Shown one piece after another: positions 1 to 7,090 of a DNA stretch of 21,230 bases (the first letter of the stretch is position 1; each line of letters opens with the position of its first letter). A model generated the notes under the pieces. It was not told where the DNA came from. It did no database searches and saw nothing but the letters and a program-made list of their open reading frames with translations. This stretch comes from JBMOPD01 sp049323615. Its GTDB lineage: Bacteria; Bacillota; Desulfotomaculia; Desulfotomaculales; Desulfocucumaceae. The DNA lies in NCBI GenBank assembly GCA_049323615.1, contig JBMOPD010000102.1, forward strand, positions 1 to 21,230, read 5' to 3'. The translations under genes were made by a program, and so were the position numbers.

Positions 1-1141
1 TGGCCTTGATCTGGGCGGCGCCGCCCACCCGGGAAACCGAGAGGCCCACGTTCACGGCGGGGCGCTGCCCGGCGTAGAACAGGTCGGGCTCCAGATAGAT
101 CTGGCCGTCGGTGATGGAGATCACGTTGGTGGGAATGTAGGCCGACACGTCGCCGGCCTGGGTTTCAATGACCGGCAGGGCGGTCATGGATCCGGCGCCC
201 TCGGCGTCGGACAGCTTGCAGGCGCGCTCCAGGAGCCGGGAGTGCAGGTTGAACACGTCGCCGGGATAGGCCTCGCGTCCGGGCGGCCGGCGCAGCAGCA
301 GGGACAGCTCACGGTAGGCGGCGGCCTGCTTGGACAGGTCGTCGTACACGATCAGCACGTGCTTGCCCTGGTGCATAAATTCCTCGCCCATGGCGGCCCC
401 GGCGAAGGGAGCGATGAACAGAAGCGGAGCCGGGTCCGAGGCGGTGGCCGAGACCACGATGGTGTATTCCATGGATCCGGTATCGATCAGCTTCTGCACC
501 ACGTTGGCCACGGTGGACTGTTTCTGGCCGACGGCGACGTAAATGCAGATGCAGTCCTTGCCCTTCTGGTTGATGATGGCGTCCACGCCGATGGCGGTCT
601 TGCCGGTCTGGCGGTCGCCCAGTATCAGTTCCCGCTGGCCGCGGCCGATGGGAATCATGGCGTCGATGGCCTTGAGGCCGGTCTGCAGGGGCTGGTGCAC
701 CGATTTACGCTTCATAACGCCGGGGGCGATGCGCTCCACCGGGCGGAATTTGTCAGAAACTATGGGGCCCTTGCCGTCCAGGGGGCGGCCCAGGGGGTTC
801 ACCACCCGGCCCAGCAGGGCGTCGCCCACGGGAACCGACACGATCCGGCCGGTGCGCTTGACGGTGTCGCCTTCCTTGATGTGGGTGTAGGCGCCCAGCA
901 AAACGCAGCCGATGTTGTCCTCTTCCAGGTTCAGGGCCATGCCCAGGGTCGGCTCCTCGCCGGGCCCGGGGGCCGGGAACTCCAGAAGCTCCATGGCCAT
1001 GCACTTTTCCAGGCCGTAAACACGGGCTATACCGTCACCAACCTGGATAACGGTGCCCACGTCGGCCATTTCTATTTGCGCTTTATACTTATCAATCTGC
1101 TGCCTGATGATGGAGCTGATTTCTTCAGGACGCAAATTCAT
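1..1141 (-). CDS. atpA: F-type ATP synthase subunit alpha (partial, 3' end outside window)
   Basis: Alpha subunit of the F1 head; it forms the alpha3beta3 hexamer and carries non-catalytic nucleotide sites. Reading leftward from ATG at 1141 gives 380 codons with no stop, starting MNLRPEEISSIIRQQIDKY. The P-loop GDRQTGKT is at residues 175-182, close to its place in E. coli alpha. Later family blocks are also visible, such as IVVSATASDPAPLLFIAPF and the DDLSKQAAAYRELSLLLRRP region. The rest of the protein (about 120 residues, judging from the usual 500) lies beyond the left edge. A GGGGTGA Shine-Dalgarno site sits about 10 nt before the ATG. It follows atpH by 22 nt and is last in the visible operon. 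Identity is certain; only the C-terminus is unseen. Confidence 0.97.
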   Translation of the reverse strand, partial: MNLRPEEISSIIRQQIDKYKAQIEMADVGTVIQVGDGIARVYGLEKCMAMELLEFPAPGPGEEPTLGMALNLEEDNIGCVLLGAYTHIKEGDTVKRTGRIVSVPVGDALLGRVVNPLGRPLDGKGPIVSDKFRPVERIAPGVMKRKSVHQPLQTGLKAIDAMIPIGRGQRELILGDRQTGKTAIGVDAIINQKGKDCICIYVAVGQKQSTVANVVQKLIDTGSMEYTIVVSATASDPAPLLFIAPFAGAAMGEEFMHQGKHVLIVYDDLSKQAAAYRELSLLLRRPPGREAYPGDVFNLHSRLLERACKLSDAEGAGSMTALPVIETQAGDVSAYIPTNVISITDGQIYLEPDLFYAGQRPAVNVGLSVSRVGGAAQIKA

Positions 1142-1163
1142 GCTACTGGTTCACCCCTATCCG

Positions 1164-1706
1164 TTAACTTATTTGCCTTAAGTGCTCTCTCAGGGTGGCC
1201 AGGCGGGTACGGACGCTGCCGTCGATAACCCGGTCCCCGATGCGCACCACTACCCCGCCGATCAGAGACGGGTCCACTGTGTAGCTGGTCTCAACCTTCA
1301 TACCCGTAAGCCTGTTCAGCAGTTCCGCCAGATTTTTCTTTTCCTCCCCGGTCAGTTCCACCGCCGAGGATACCCTGGCTTCGGTCACGTTACGGGCCTT
1401 GTTGGCCAGGTTGACATAATAAGTGACTATATCGGAAAGAAACTGTTCACGCTGGCGGTCCACCAGGAGCTTCAAGAACTCCATGGTCAGGTCCGACACC
1501 TTGCCGGACAGAAGCTCACTCAGCAAAGACTTCTTGTCCTCCGGTGTGATGCGCGGGTGATACAGTATTTTTTGCAGATCGCGGTTTTCCCGGACAAGGG
1601 CGTCGACGGCCTGCAGTTCCTGCTCGATGGCGTCAACGGCCTTCTCCCGCCCGGCGATCTCGTAAAGGGCCTCGGCGTAGCGGGCGCCTACCGCTCCTCT
1701 CAGCAT
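1164..1706 (-). CDS. atpH: F-type ATP synthase subunit delta
   Basis: Delta (OSCP-like) subunit, which joins the peripheral stalk to the top of the F1 head. The 180-residue length is normal. It opens with the typical VGARYAEALYEIA N-terminus (residues 6-18). The C-terminal domain has the family signature DPSLIGGVVVRIGDRVIDGS (about 144-163) followed by RTRLATLREHL. The first codons overlap the end of atpF by 7 nt, which suggests translational coupling. The start is the ATG at 1704-1706, directly before the conserved N-terminus. No oddities seen. Confidence 0.96.
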   Translation of the reverse strand: MLRGAVGARYAEALYEIAGREKAVDAIEQELQAVDALVRENRDLQKILYHPRITPEDKKSLLSELLSGKVSDLTMEFLKLLVDRQREQFLSDIVTYYVNLANKARNVTEARVSSAVELTGEEKKNLAELLNRLTGMKVETSYTVDPSLIGGVVVRIGDRVIDGSVRTRLATLREHLRQIS

Positions 1707-2206
1707 GGCAGATCCCCTGCCTCTTTAATAAATTCCTGCACCAAACCGTGCTGGAGATCCTGAGTGATTTGCCTGCCGATAATTTTATCCGCCACCAGTA
1801 TGGACAGCGTAACCACCTGGTCGCGCAATTCCGCAACCGCCTTCTCCTTCTCCCGCTCGATTTCCTGCAGGGCAGATTCCTTGATCCGGTTGGCCTCGGT
1901 CCGGGCAGCCTCGATGATCTGCTGGGCCTGGGCTTCTCCGGCCTTGGCGGCCTGCTGAATAATGGCCTGGGCCTCTTCCTTGGCCTTCTGCATGTCGGCC
2001 AGGTACTGCTGGCGCAGGGCCTCGGCCTGTTTTCTTTCTTCCTCGGCAGCCTTCACGTTGTTGTGAATGGTCTCCTGCCGCTTTTCCAGGACGTTGACAA
2101 GGGGCTTATAGACAACAAGGCGAAGAAAGATTAAAAGAACTATAAAGTGAAAAATTTGTGCCACCAGGGTACTGTTAAGGCCTAATGACTTAATTACTCC
2201 TTCCAT
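1700..2206 (-). CDS. atpF: F-type ATP synthase subunit b
   Basis: Membrane-anchored peripheral stalk subunit. The chosen start gives 168 residues, the usual size: a short lead MEGVIKSLGLNSTLVAQ, one membrane helix (IFHFIVLLIFLRLVVYKPL, about 18-36), then a long charged coiled coil rich in Glu, Lys, Ala and Gln up to about residue 140. The frame is open 36 codons further upstream, but that part is basic and unlike the family and has no ribosome site, so I use the ATG at 2204-2206. GGAGGG lies 13-14 nt before it, which is rather far. The gap to atpE (2207-2342) contains a strong inverted repeat, listed separately. Confidence 0.93.
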   Translation of the reverse strand: MEGVIKSLGLNSTLVAQIFHFIVLLIFLRLVVYKPLVNVLEKRQETIHNNVKAAEEERKQAEALRQQYLADMQKAKEEAQAIIQQAAKAGEAQAQQIIEAARTEANRIKESALQEIEREKEKAVAELRDQVVTLSILVADKIIGRQITQDLQHGLVQEFIKEAGDLPC

Positions 2207-2258
2207 ACGAGACCACAAACCCTCCTTCCGTTTCACGTGCCGCTGGAAAAAGACTGCG

Positions 2259-2307
2259 GTAGCGGGCACGGCCCTGTCTTTTTCTGGTAATGACCGGTGC
2301 CCGCTAC
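2259..2307 (-). repeat. 11-bp inverted repeat in the atpE-atpF gap
   Basis: GTAGCGGGCAC at 2259-2269 and GTGCCCGCTAC at 2297-2307 are perfect reverse complements separated by 27 nt. In the mRNA this is a GC-rich hairpin just after the atpE stop and about 50 nt before the atpF start. No U-run follows, so it is not a standard terminator. A 3' stabiliser of atpE mRNA or a partial transcription barrier is an inference. Confidence 0.75.
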
Positions 2308-2342
2308 AACGCACTTTTTACCAATTTGATGACTGCGGATTA

Positions 2343-2573
2343 TTACGCTTTTCCCATCAGGATGAACGCTATAACAACGGCAATAATGGGCAGCGCCTCG
2401 ATGATACCTACCGATATGAACATGGTGGTCATCAGGGTACCTCTCAGTTCCGGCTGGCGGGCAATACCTTCCACGGTCCTTCCCATAACAAGACCGTCAC
2501 CGATACCTGCGCCGATGGCAGCCAGACCCGCGGCAAGGGCCATACCGATCATTGCAGCACCTGCATTATCCAT
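2343..2573 (-). CDS. atpE: F-type ATP synthase subunit c
   Basis: Proteolipid of the membrane rotor ring. At 76 residues it has two helices joined by the polar loop ARQPE (38-42). The ion-binding carboxylate is Glu59 in ISVGIIEALPII. Helix 1 has the glycine motif GAGIGDG (21-27), with Asp26 exactly 33 residues before Glu59. That is the position of Gln32 in Na+-type rings and of the second carboxylate in two-carboxylate rings. The residue after Glu59 is Ala, whereas Na+ rings usually have Ser or Thr, so the coupling ion cannot be assigned by motif alone; H+ seems more likely. A strong ribosome site (GGAGGG, 8 nt spacing) fits the high copy number of this subunit. Confidence 0.97.
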   Translation of the reverse strand: MDNAGAAMIGMALAAGLAAIGAGIGDGLVMGRTVEGIARQPELRGTLMTTMFISVGIIEALPIIAVVIAFILMGKA

Positions 2574-2666
2574 ACTTATTTCCCTCCTTCCCCCAAAATA
2601 AAATCCTTTTAAGTTGGCAGCACACTCTGAAACCAGTTACTATTGCTATTAGGCCAAATTTTCACC

Positions 2667-3395
2667 TTAATGGTGGCCTTCGGCCGTGGCCTGGCCGATG
2701 TAGGCAATAGTCAGCATGGTGAAAATAAACGCCTGGACACAGCTTACAAAAATACTGAAGGCCAGCCAAACCACAGACGCCGCGAAACCGCCCAACAAGT
2801 CCGCAGTCAGGCCGAACAGCCCCAGCAGCACGGCGATCAGCACCTCACCGGCGTATATGTTTCCGTAAAGACGGAGGGACAGTGTAATGGGCTTGGAAAA
2901 CTCTTCGATCACTACTATCGGCGCCATTGGAGTCAGGTAGTGTTTCAGGAAGCCTACTCCCTTGTACCTGAATCCCAGCACCTGCACCAGCAGAAAGACC
3001 GTAAGGGCCATGCCCAGGGTGGTGTTGACGTCCGCGGTGGGTGACATCATGGTGGGTACCAGTCCCAAGAGGTTGCTAAACAGAAGGAAGATAAAAAGCG
3101 TGAAAATAAGGCACATTAAACCCGCGCCTTTTCGGAAGTCGATATTCTCATACACCAGGCCGCGCAGAAACAGGAATATCTCCTCCACCATCAACTGCAG
3201 CTTGCTTGGCCGGTCCACCCTCATGTTCCTGGTGGCGGCCACCGAGAACACCCCGACGATGATCATTACTATCCAGGTCATGATAATGGTCTTTATGTTG
3301 ACGTCCCCGATGGGGGTAGACACCACACCGTGGTGCCCCATGTGCAAAAATCCCCATACATCCAACTCCTTATGGACTTCCTCAATACCTTTCAT
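2667..3395 (-). CDS. atpB: F-type ATP synthase subunit a
   Basis: Stator membrane subunit that forms the two ion half-channels beside the c-ring. It has 242 residues and several hydrophobic segments: about 35-55, 93-113, 124-141, 184-204 and 207-233. The essential arginine is Arg175 in the family block SLRLYGNIYAGE (173-184). The preceding PIVVIEEFSKPITLSLRL and the C-terminal FTMLTIAYIGQA are also typical. Start ATG at 3393-3395, with GGGGTGA about 10 nt upstream. It is separated from atpI by 116 nt holding an AT-rich stretch and a heptamer repeat, so the operon is less tightly packed here. Confidence 0.97.
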   Translation of the reverse strand: MKGIEEVHKELDVWGFLHMGHHGVVSTPIGDVNIKTIIMTWIVMIIVGVFSVAATRNMRVDRPSKLQLMVEEIFLFLRGLVYENIDFRKGAGLMCLIFTLFIFLLFSNLLGLVPTMMSPTADVNTTLGMALTVFLLVQVLGFRYKGVGFLKHYLTPMAPIVVIEEFSKPITLSLRLYGNIYAGEVLIAVLLGLFGLTADLLGGFAASVVWLAFSIFVSCVQAFIFTMLTIAYIGQATAEGHH

Positions 3396-3469
3396 ACCTC
3401 TTTTCTCACCCCTTTCCCCACAAATTTTTTCTATATCTTTATATATCTAATGGTGCCCGGCTTTTGGCC

Positions 3470-3490
3470 GGAATCCGGAATCCGGAATCC
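3470..3490. repeat. Heptamer tandem repeat, 3 x GGAATCC
   Basis: Three perfect copies of GGAATCC lie in the atpI-atpB gap. Just beside them (3457-3474) CCGGC and GCCGG can pair around a T-rich loop. This is a G-rich variant of the AGAATCC heptamers found in many other gaps of the window. Confidence 0.85.
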
Positions 3491-3511
3491 GTCAATATCA
3501 GGCCTCCTTGT

Positions 3512-3943
3512 TTATTTGCCGTAATATTTCTTCATGAAGGCCTCAGACTGGCGGTACAGCCTGAGGCTTTCGACTATGGACAGGTTGAGGGAAACGCAGG
3601 AGGGCACAAGAATCCCGGCTCCCACCGCCAGAAGGTTGACAAAGGGCAGCCGGTAGGTGATGAAGAAAAGCACAGCCATAATCAGGCCCAGGCGGAAGAA
3701 CAGGCCCCTTTTCATATACTTCCTGGCGGCATCGGGACTCAGGCCGGGGAGATTTTTAATCCTCCCGGCCAGGGTTATGGAGTTGTAAATGCCTACCATT
3801 ATACCCACGGCCAGGCCCCAGACCAGGCCGTCCCGGGGGTAAAGAACAAGGGCCAGGCCGGCGCCCGCAAGGATGGCGCCGGAGATTTTTACAACACGCC
3901 TTAATTGGTTATCCAGTTCAGGCACAGGTTTACCGCCAAACAC
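3512..3943 (-). CDS. atpI: ATP synthase subunit I family protein
   Basis: Small membrane protein of the ATP synthase I family, thought to help c-ring assembly or Mg2+ supply in other bacteria. It has 143 residues with four hydrophobic segments (about 17-35, 39-56, 80-97 and 100-120), a usual length and topology, and a basic C-terminus ending MKKYYGK. The start is the GTG at 3941-3943; a G-rich stretch (GGGGCTGAGGAA) precedes it. A second GTG six codons on is possible. It sits between atpZ (23 nt upstream) and atpB. The family is poorly conserved in sequence, so the call rests on topology and operon position. Confidence 0.85.
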   Translation of the reverse strand: MFGGKPVPELDNQLRRVVKISGAILAGAGLALVLYPRDGLVWGLAVGIMVGIYNSITLAGRIKNLPGLSPDAARKYMKRGLFFRLGLIMAVLFFITYRLPFVNLLAVGAGILVPSCVSLNLSIVESLRLYRQSEAFMKKYYGK

Positions 3944-3966
3944 TTCCTCAGCCCCACTATTCGAAG

Positions 3967-4191
3967 TTAATCCAAAAAGCGCTTAACGATCCCGATTATT
4001 CCCCAGATGCCGGCCGCCACTCCCAGCAGTATGCCGGCCACCATCAGCCACGGGGCGGTGTCGAACTGTCTGTCCAGCAGCCTGCCGCCGTAAAACCCCA
4101 GGGTTACAGTGATGGCCATCTCGGCCCCGATCATGGTGGTGACGGCCATGGCCTGCAGGATTCCTGAAGTCTTGGGCTTTTGATCGTCCAT
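3967..4191 (-). CDS. atpZ: AtpZ/AtpI family protein, first gene of the atp operon
   Basis: A 74-residue protein with two membrane helices: about 14-34 (AMAVTTMIGAEMAITVTLGF) and 48-68 (PWLMVAGILLGVAAGIWGII). The second helix with its glycine-rich stretch and the basic end VKRFLD match the AtpZ family, often found just before atpI in Clostridia. In other bacteria AtpZ and AtpI have been linked to divalent cation transport and c-ring assembly. The frame extends to a TTG eight codons upstream, but the ATG at 4189-4191 with AAAAGGA about 12 nt ahead is preferred. It is the first gene after the 230-nt leader of the atp operon. Confidence 0.85.
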   Translation of the reverse strand: MDDQKPKTSGILQAMAVTTMIGAEMAITVTLGFYGGRLLDRQFDTAPWLMVAGILLGVAAGIWGIIGIVKRFLD

Positions 4192-4448
4192 CGGACAACC
4201 ATATCCTTTTCCCAATATTAATCAAATATGATTAAACCTGCCATAAAAATGTCTTCCCGGTGACAAACTGCGCACCTTAATTTGTTCTACAAAAACGATA
4301 CTATTCCTCCACCCGGTTTTAACTTTTTTCATGGTAAATGATATTATTCAGTTCCGAAGGAACAAGATTTATCCCTGAATAGCGTCCTCCTGGCACGCTT
4401 TTTGTTTGAGCCGTAATCCCCGGGCTTTTATACGGGTTATTAATGCCC
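4192..4448 (-). promoter_or_regulatory. Leader and presumed promoter region of the atp operon
   Basis: This is a gene-free stretch of about 250 nt between the wecB stop and atpZ. It is much richer in A and T than the genes around it. Two structures stand out. One is a nested inverted repeat at 4345-4381: outer arms TATTCAG (4345-4351) and CTGAATA (4375-4381), with an inner hairpin GTTCC/GGAAC (4351-4363). The other is the palindrome at 4218-4235. I see no convincing -35/-10 pair; the best is TTGTCA with a poor -10. There is no clear terminator for wecB, so readthrough from wecB into atp is possible. Confidence 0.5.
4218..4235. promoter_or_regulatory. Palindrome in front of atpZ, candidate operator
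   Basis: TTAATCA and TGATTAA form perfect 7-bp arms around a 4-bp spacer, 26 nt before the atpZ start. The symmetry suits a dimeric repressor or activator. It matches neither the usual Rex nor FNR consensus. The regulator is unknown. Confidence 0.5.
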
Positions 4449-5597
4449 TTAACCTTTGAATTCCCGGGGAGGGTCTTTTTCCAGGCCGTAACGGTGCAGT
4501 ATGGCCTGGACGATCCTCAGCGAGGCCTTGCCGTCACCGTACGGATTGGCCGCCTCGGACATTTTCCGGTAATGGGCCGGGTCATCCAGGAGTTTTTTGG
4601 TTTCACTGAAGACCGCTTCCCTGCCGGTCCCCACCAGCACCACCGTGCCGGCCTCCACGGCCTCCGGGCGCTCGGTGGTGTTGCGCAAAACCAGCACCGG
4701 CTTGCCCAGGGAGGGGGCCTCCTCCTGCATCCCCCCGGAATCGGTAAGCACCACGCAGCACTTCTGCATCAGGTTGACAAAGGGGGCGTACTCCAGGGGC
4801 TCGATCAGGTGGACCCGGTCCAGGCCTCCCATAACCTCGGCCACCACGGACCGCACCGCCGGGTTCTTGTGCACCGGGAAGACTATTTCCACGTCCGGGT
4901 ACAGTTCCACCACTTCTTTCAGGGCCAGGTAAATGTCCCGCATGGGATCCCCCAGGTTCTCCCGGCGGTGGGTGGTAACCAGAAGGACCCTCCGGTTTTC
5001 AAAATCTATACTGTTCAGAACCGGGTCTTCAAAACGGTAGTCCTTTTTAACGGTGGCCAGCAGGGCGTCAATGACTGTGTTCCCGGTGACGTATATATTT
5101 TCCCCGGGCACGCCCTCGGCCAGCAGGTTCTGCCTGGCCTTCCCGGTGGGGGCAAAATGCAGGTCGGCCAGCACCCCGGTCAGGTGCCTGTTGATCTCCT
5201 CCGGGAAGGGGGAGAACTTGTTGCCGGTCCGCAGTCCGGCCTCCACGTGGCCCACCGGCGCCTGCAGGTAATACGAGGCCAGGGCGGCCACGAAGGTGGT
5301 GGTGGTGTCCCCGTGAACCAGGGTCAGATCCGGTTTTTCCGCCAGCAGAACCTCTTTCAGCCCGGTCAGGGACCTGGTGGTGATATCAAAAAGCGACTGG
5401 CCGGGCTGCATTATGTCCAGGTCATAGTCCGGGGTTATGTCAAACAGGCTCAGCACCTGGTCAAGCATCTCCCTGTGCTGCGCCGTTACCGCCACCCGGC
5501 AGCGGATCCTGCCATTGTGCCGGCCCAGCTCTTTGACCAGGGGCGCCATTTTGATGGCCTCCGGCCGGGTGCCGAAGACTGCCAGTATTTTTAACAT
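4449..5597 (-). CDS. wecB: UDP-N-acetylglucosamine 2-epimerase (non-hydrolysing)
   Basis: Interconverts UDP-GlcNAc and UDP-ManNAc, supplying ManNAc for teichoic-acid linkage units or surface polysaccharide. The 382-residue length is standard. Visible family motifs: FGTRPEAIKMAPL (8-20), VHGDTTTTF (94-102), GHVEAGLRTG (116-125), PFPEEINRHLTG (130-141), THRREN (209-214) and the UDP-binding block DSGGMQEEAPSLGKP (286-300) with RNTTERPE. The ATG at 5595-5597 has AGGAG 7-8 nt upstream; an upstream in-frame ATG 15 codons earlier has no such site. In many Firmicutes this gene lies directly before the atp operon, as here. It is also called mnaA. Confidence 0.96.
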   Translation of the reverse strand: MLKILAVFGTRPEAIKMAPLVKELGRHNGRIRCRVAVTAQHREMLDQVLSLFDITPDYDLDIMQPGQSLFDITTRSLTGLKEVLLAEKPDLTLVHGDTTTTFVAALASYYLQAPVGHVEAGLRTGNKFSPFPEEINRHLTGVLADLHFAPTGKARQNLLAEGVPGENIYVTGNTVIDALLATVKKDYRFEDPVLNSIDFENRRVLLVTTHRRENLGDPMRDIYLALKEVVELYPDVEIVFPVHKNPAVRSVVAEVMGGLDRVHLIEPLEYAPFVNLMQKCCVVLTDSGGMQEEAPSLGKPVLVLRNTTERPEAVEAGTVVLVGTGREAVFSETKKLLDDPAHYRKMSEAANPYGDGKASLRIVQAILHRYGLEKDPPREFKG

Positions 5598-5685
5598 GTC
5601 GTGTCTCCTGTAACGGGACGCTGTTTTATAGATAACCAGCATGTCCCATTCTTATTCGATGAGGGAGACGGAATCTTGCAGTTAC

Positions 5686-5706
5686 TCTCCTGTCTCCTGT
5701 CTCCTC
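5686..5706. repeat. Heptamer tandem repeat, TCTCCTG type
   Basis: Two perfect copies and one near copy of TCTCCTG (reverse strand CAGGAGA) in the gap between wecB and its upstream gene, touching that gene's stop codon. It has the same 7-bp period and the same CAG core as the CAGAATC repeats elsewhere, but a different tail. Confidence 0.7.
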
Positions 5707-6310
5707 ATTTCGTAAACCTTCCCCGGGGGCCCCCCACATTGCTGAAGGACGAGTTGAAATTTCTGTATAAGGTCTTGTACTCCTTGATCCGGTGCCATTT
5801 TTTAATGAATCCCCCGGGCAGGTCCTCCCTGGTCACCACCGCGTCCCATCCCCCCGGTACCGGGTAGGCGTAATAGGGCTTGTCCTTCGGGATGCCCCTG
5901 ACAAAAATCACCTGGGGAACGGCCCACTCCATCCTGGCCAGGGATACGCGGTGCATGCCGTCACAGATGATGTTGTGCACCGACCCGTCTTCCTCCACGG
6001 ACTCCTCCACCACGGGAGGCAGCACGTCCACCGGCTCATCGCCGTCCTCCAGGTAGATGCTCACGTACCCGTCCAGGCAGAACAGCTCCACCCCGAACTC
6101 CCTGAGCTGCCAGCGCAGGTTGCGGACTTTTTGCAGTTCCGACGTAAGAATGTAGGACTGTGGCGGGGAAAGGAATTCGGTGCGGATTTTTTCCAGGGAA
6201 ATGAAGGCGTCCCGGTAGATAAAAATGTCCGGGTGGGTAAGCATGCTCACCCGGCGCAGCCTTTCGATCAGTTCGCCGGTGCCGTGCCTTTCAATTCTTA
6301 CAATCTTCAT
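5705..6310 (-). CDS. Hypothetical protein with ParB/sulfiredoxin-like DGxHR motif
   Basis: A 201-residue soluble protein that I cannot name. The most telling part is residues 113-138, NIICDGMHRVSLARM followed by a VPQVIFVRGI strand. This matches the DG-x-HR core of the ParB/sulfiredoxin fold (Asp117, His120, Arg121), a fold used by ParB CTPases, sulfiredoxin and the free-serine kinases SerK/SbnI. An acidic stretch precedes it (about 88-109). The N-terminal half is charged and mostly helical, and no DNA-binding helix-turn-helix is seen, which argues against a chromosome-partition role. Start ATG at 6308-6310; an upstream ATG nine codons earlier lacks a ribosome site. It lies between a HAD phosphatase gene and wecB, so a role in phospho-substrate or sugar metabolism is possible but only inferred. 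Confidence 0.75.
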   Translation of the reverse strand: MKIVRIERHGTGELIERLRRVSMLTHPDIFIYRDAFISLEKIRTEFLSPPQSYILTSELQKVRNLRWQLREFGVELFCLDGYVSIYLEDGDEPVDVLPPVVEESVEEDGSVHNIICDGMHRVSLARMEWAVPQVIFVRGIPKDKPYYAYPVPGGWDAVVTREDLPGGFIKKWHRIKEYKTLYRNFNSSFSNVGGPRGRFTK

Positions 6311-6360
6311 CTTTAATGAACCTTCTTCCTTGCGCATGCTTAACTGTTTTTATCCTTATT

Positions 6361-6388
6361 CTGGATTCTGGATTCTAAATTCTGGATT
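6361..6388. repeat. Heptamer tandem repeat, CTGGATT type (4 units)
   Basis: Units CTGGATT, CTGGATT, CTAAATT, CTGGATT in a row, between the HAD gene and the DGxHR gene. The HAD stop codon (6375-6377) is inside the third unit, so the repeat encodes the last residues of that protein. Confidence 0.85.
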
Positions 6389-7073
6389 CCGGCCCGGGTG
6401 TCATATCCCGCAAGTCAAATTTAATCAGGTCGGCAATGGTGTCGACAATGATGTCGGGCCGGGGCAGCCGGCCCTTTAATACCCCCTCCATGGCCGGGTA
6501 CTCCTTTGCCGGGCGGTTCAGCACCCATACGGTGCGCATGCCCATTTGCATGGCCGGGGCCAGGTCGTTGAAGTATGTGTCTCCCACCATCCAGGTCCGT
6601 TCAGGCGCTACCCCCAGGGCCCGGACGGCCCTTTCCAGCAGCACGGCGGAGGGCTTGCGCACCCCCTCCCGGAAGCTCAGGCCCGCAAAGTCCACCATGG
6701 CGGCCAGCTCCGGGCAGGCCGCCAGGAATCCCTTGTAATAGGGGGCCCAGATGTCCGACACCAGCCCCACCTTAAAGCCGGCCTTTTTTACGTGCCTGAC
6801 AGCCTCGGTGGCCCCGGGTATTTCTTCCGGAGCGCTCTCCTGGTCCAGCCACACTTTTTTAATCCGGTCTTCCGGGAAATCGGCGGCCGGGAAAAATTTT
6901 TTCAGCCGGCCGCACATCCGGTGCTGGTCCTCAAAGACACTGCACATGATAATATCGGCCACCCGGCCCTTTTCGCCGTCCGCCAGGCCCAGCAGGCGGG
7001 CAATCATGCTGGCCGGGGAAAGTTCCGGCCCCTGCACCAGGGTGGAGCCTATATCAAACAAAACGGCGCCCAA
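6375..7073 (-). CDS. HAD-superfamily hydrolase
   Basis: A predicted phosphatase of the haloacid dehalogenase superfamily, 232 residues, substrate unknown. Motif I is LFDIGSTL, with nucleophile Asp7 by the TTG start; motif II Ser is in GLVSDIWAPYY; motif III Lys is in RKPSAVLLERA; motif IV is GDTYFND followed by MQMGMRTVWVLNR. The cap domain lies between motifs I and II. In motif I the second Asp (D-x-D) is replaced by Gly (D-I-G), so the usual general acid is missing. The open frame runs on to 7361 inside comEB, but that part is a shadow. GGGAGG sits 9 nt before the TTG at 7071-7073. The last residues ESRI and the stop come from a heptamer repeat. Confidence 0.88.
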   Translation of the reverse strand: MGAVLFDIGSTLVQGPELSPASMIARLLGLADGEKGRVADIIMCSVFEDQHRMCGRLKKFFPAADFPEDRIKKVWLDQESAPEEIPGATEAVRHVKKAGFKVGLVSDIWAPYYKGFLAACPELAAMVDFAGLSFREGVRKPSAVLLERAVRALGVAPERTWMVGDTYFNDLAPAMQMGMRTVWVLNRPAKEYPAMEGVLKGRLPRPDIIVDTIADLIKFDLRDMTPGPESRI

Positions 7074-7090
7074 GGGACAAAACCTCCCTC

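Noticed and set aside
242..1228. Long plus-strand open frame opposite atpA
   Set aside because: It is the antisense shadow of a certain gene in GC-rich DNA; its His/Gly/Val-rich composition has no family features.
2343..2573. Classical Na+-binding motif in subunit c
   Set aside because: The helix-1 Gln is Asp and the residue after Glu59 is Ala, so the standard Na+ signature is not met.
4222..4332. 36-residue minus-strand open frame in the atp leader (MKKVKTGWRN...)
   Set aside because: No ribosome-binding site and no recognisable family; the leader palindrome overlaps its stop. Kept as non-coding.
4443..5594. Long plus-strand open frame opposite wecB
   Set aside because: Complement of a well-conserved enzyme gene; low-complexity translation and no ribosome site.
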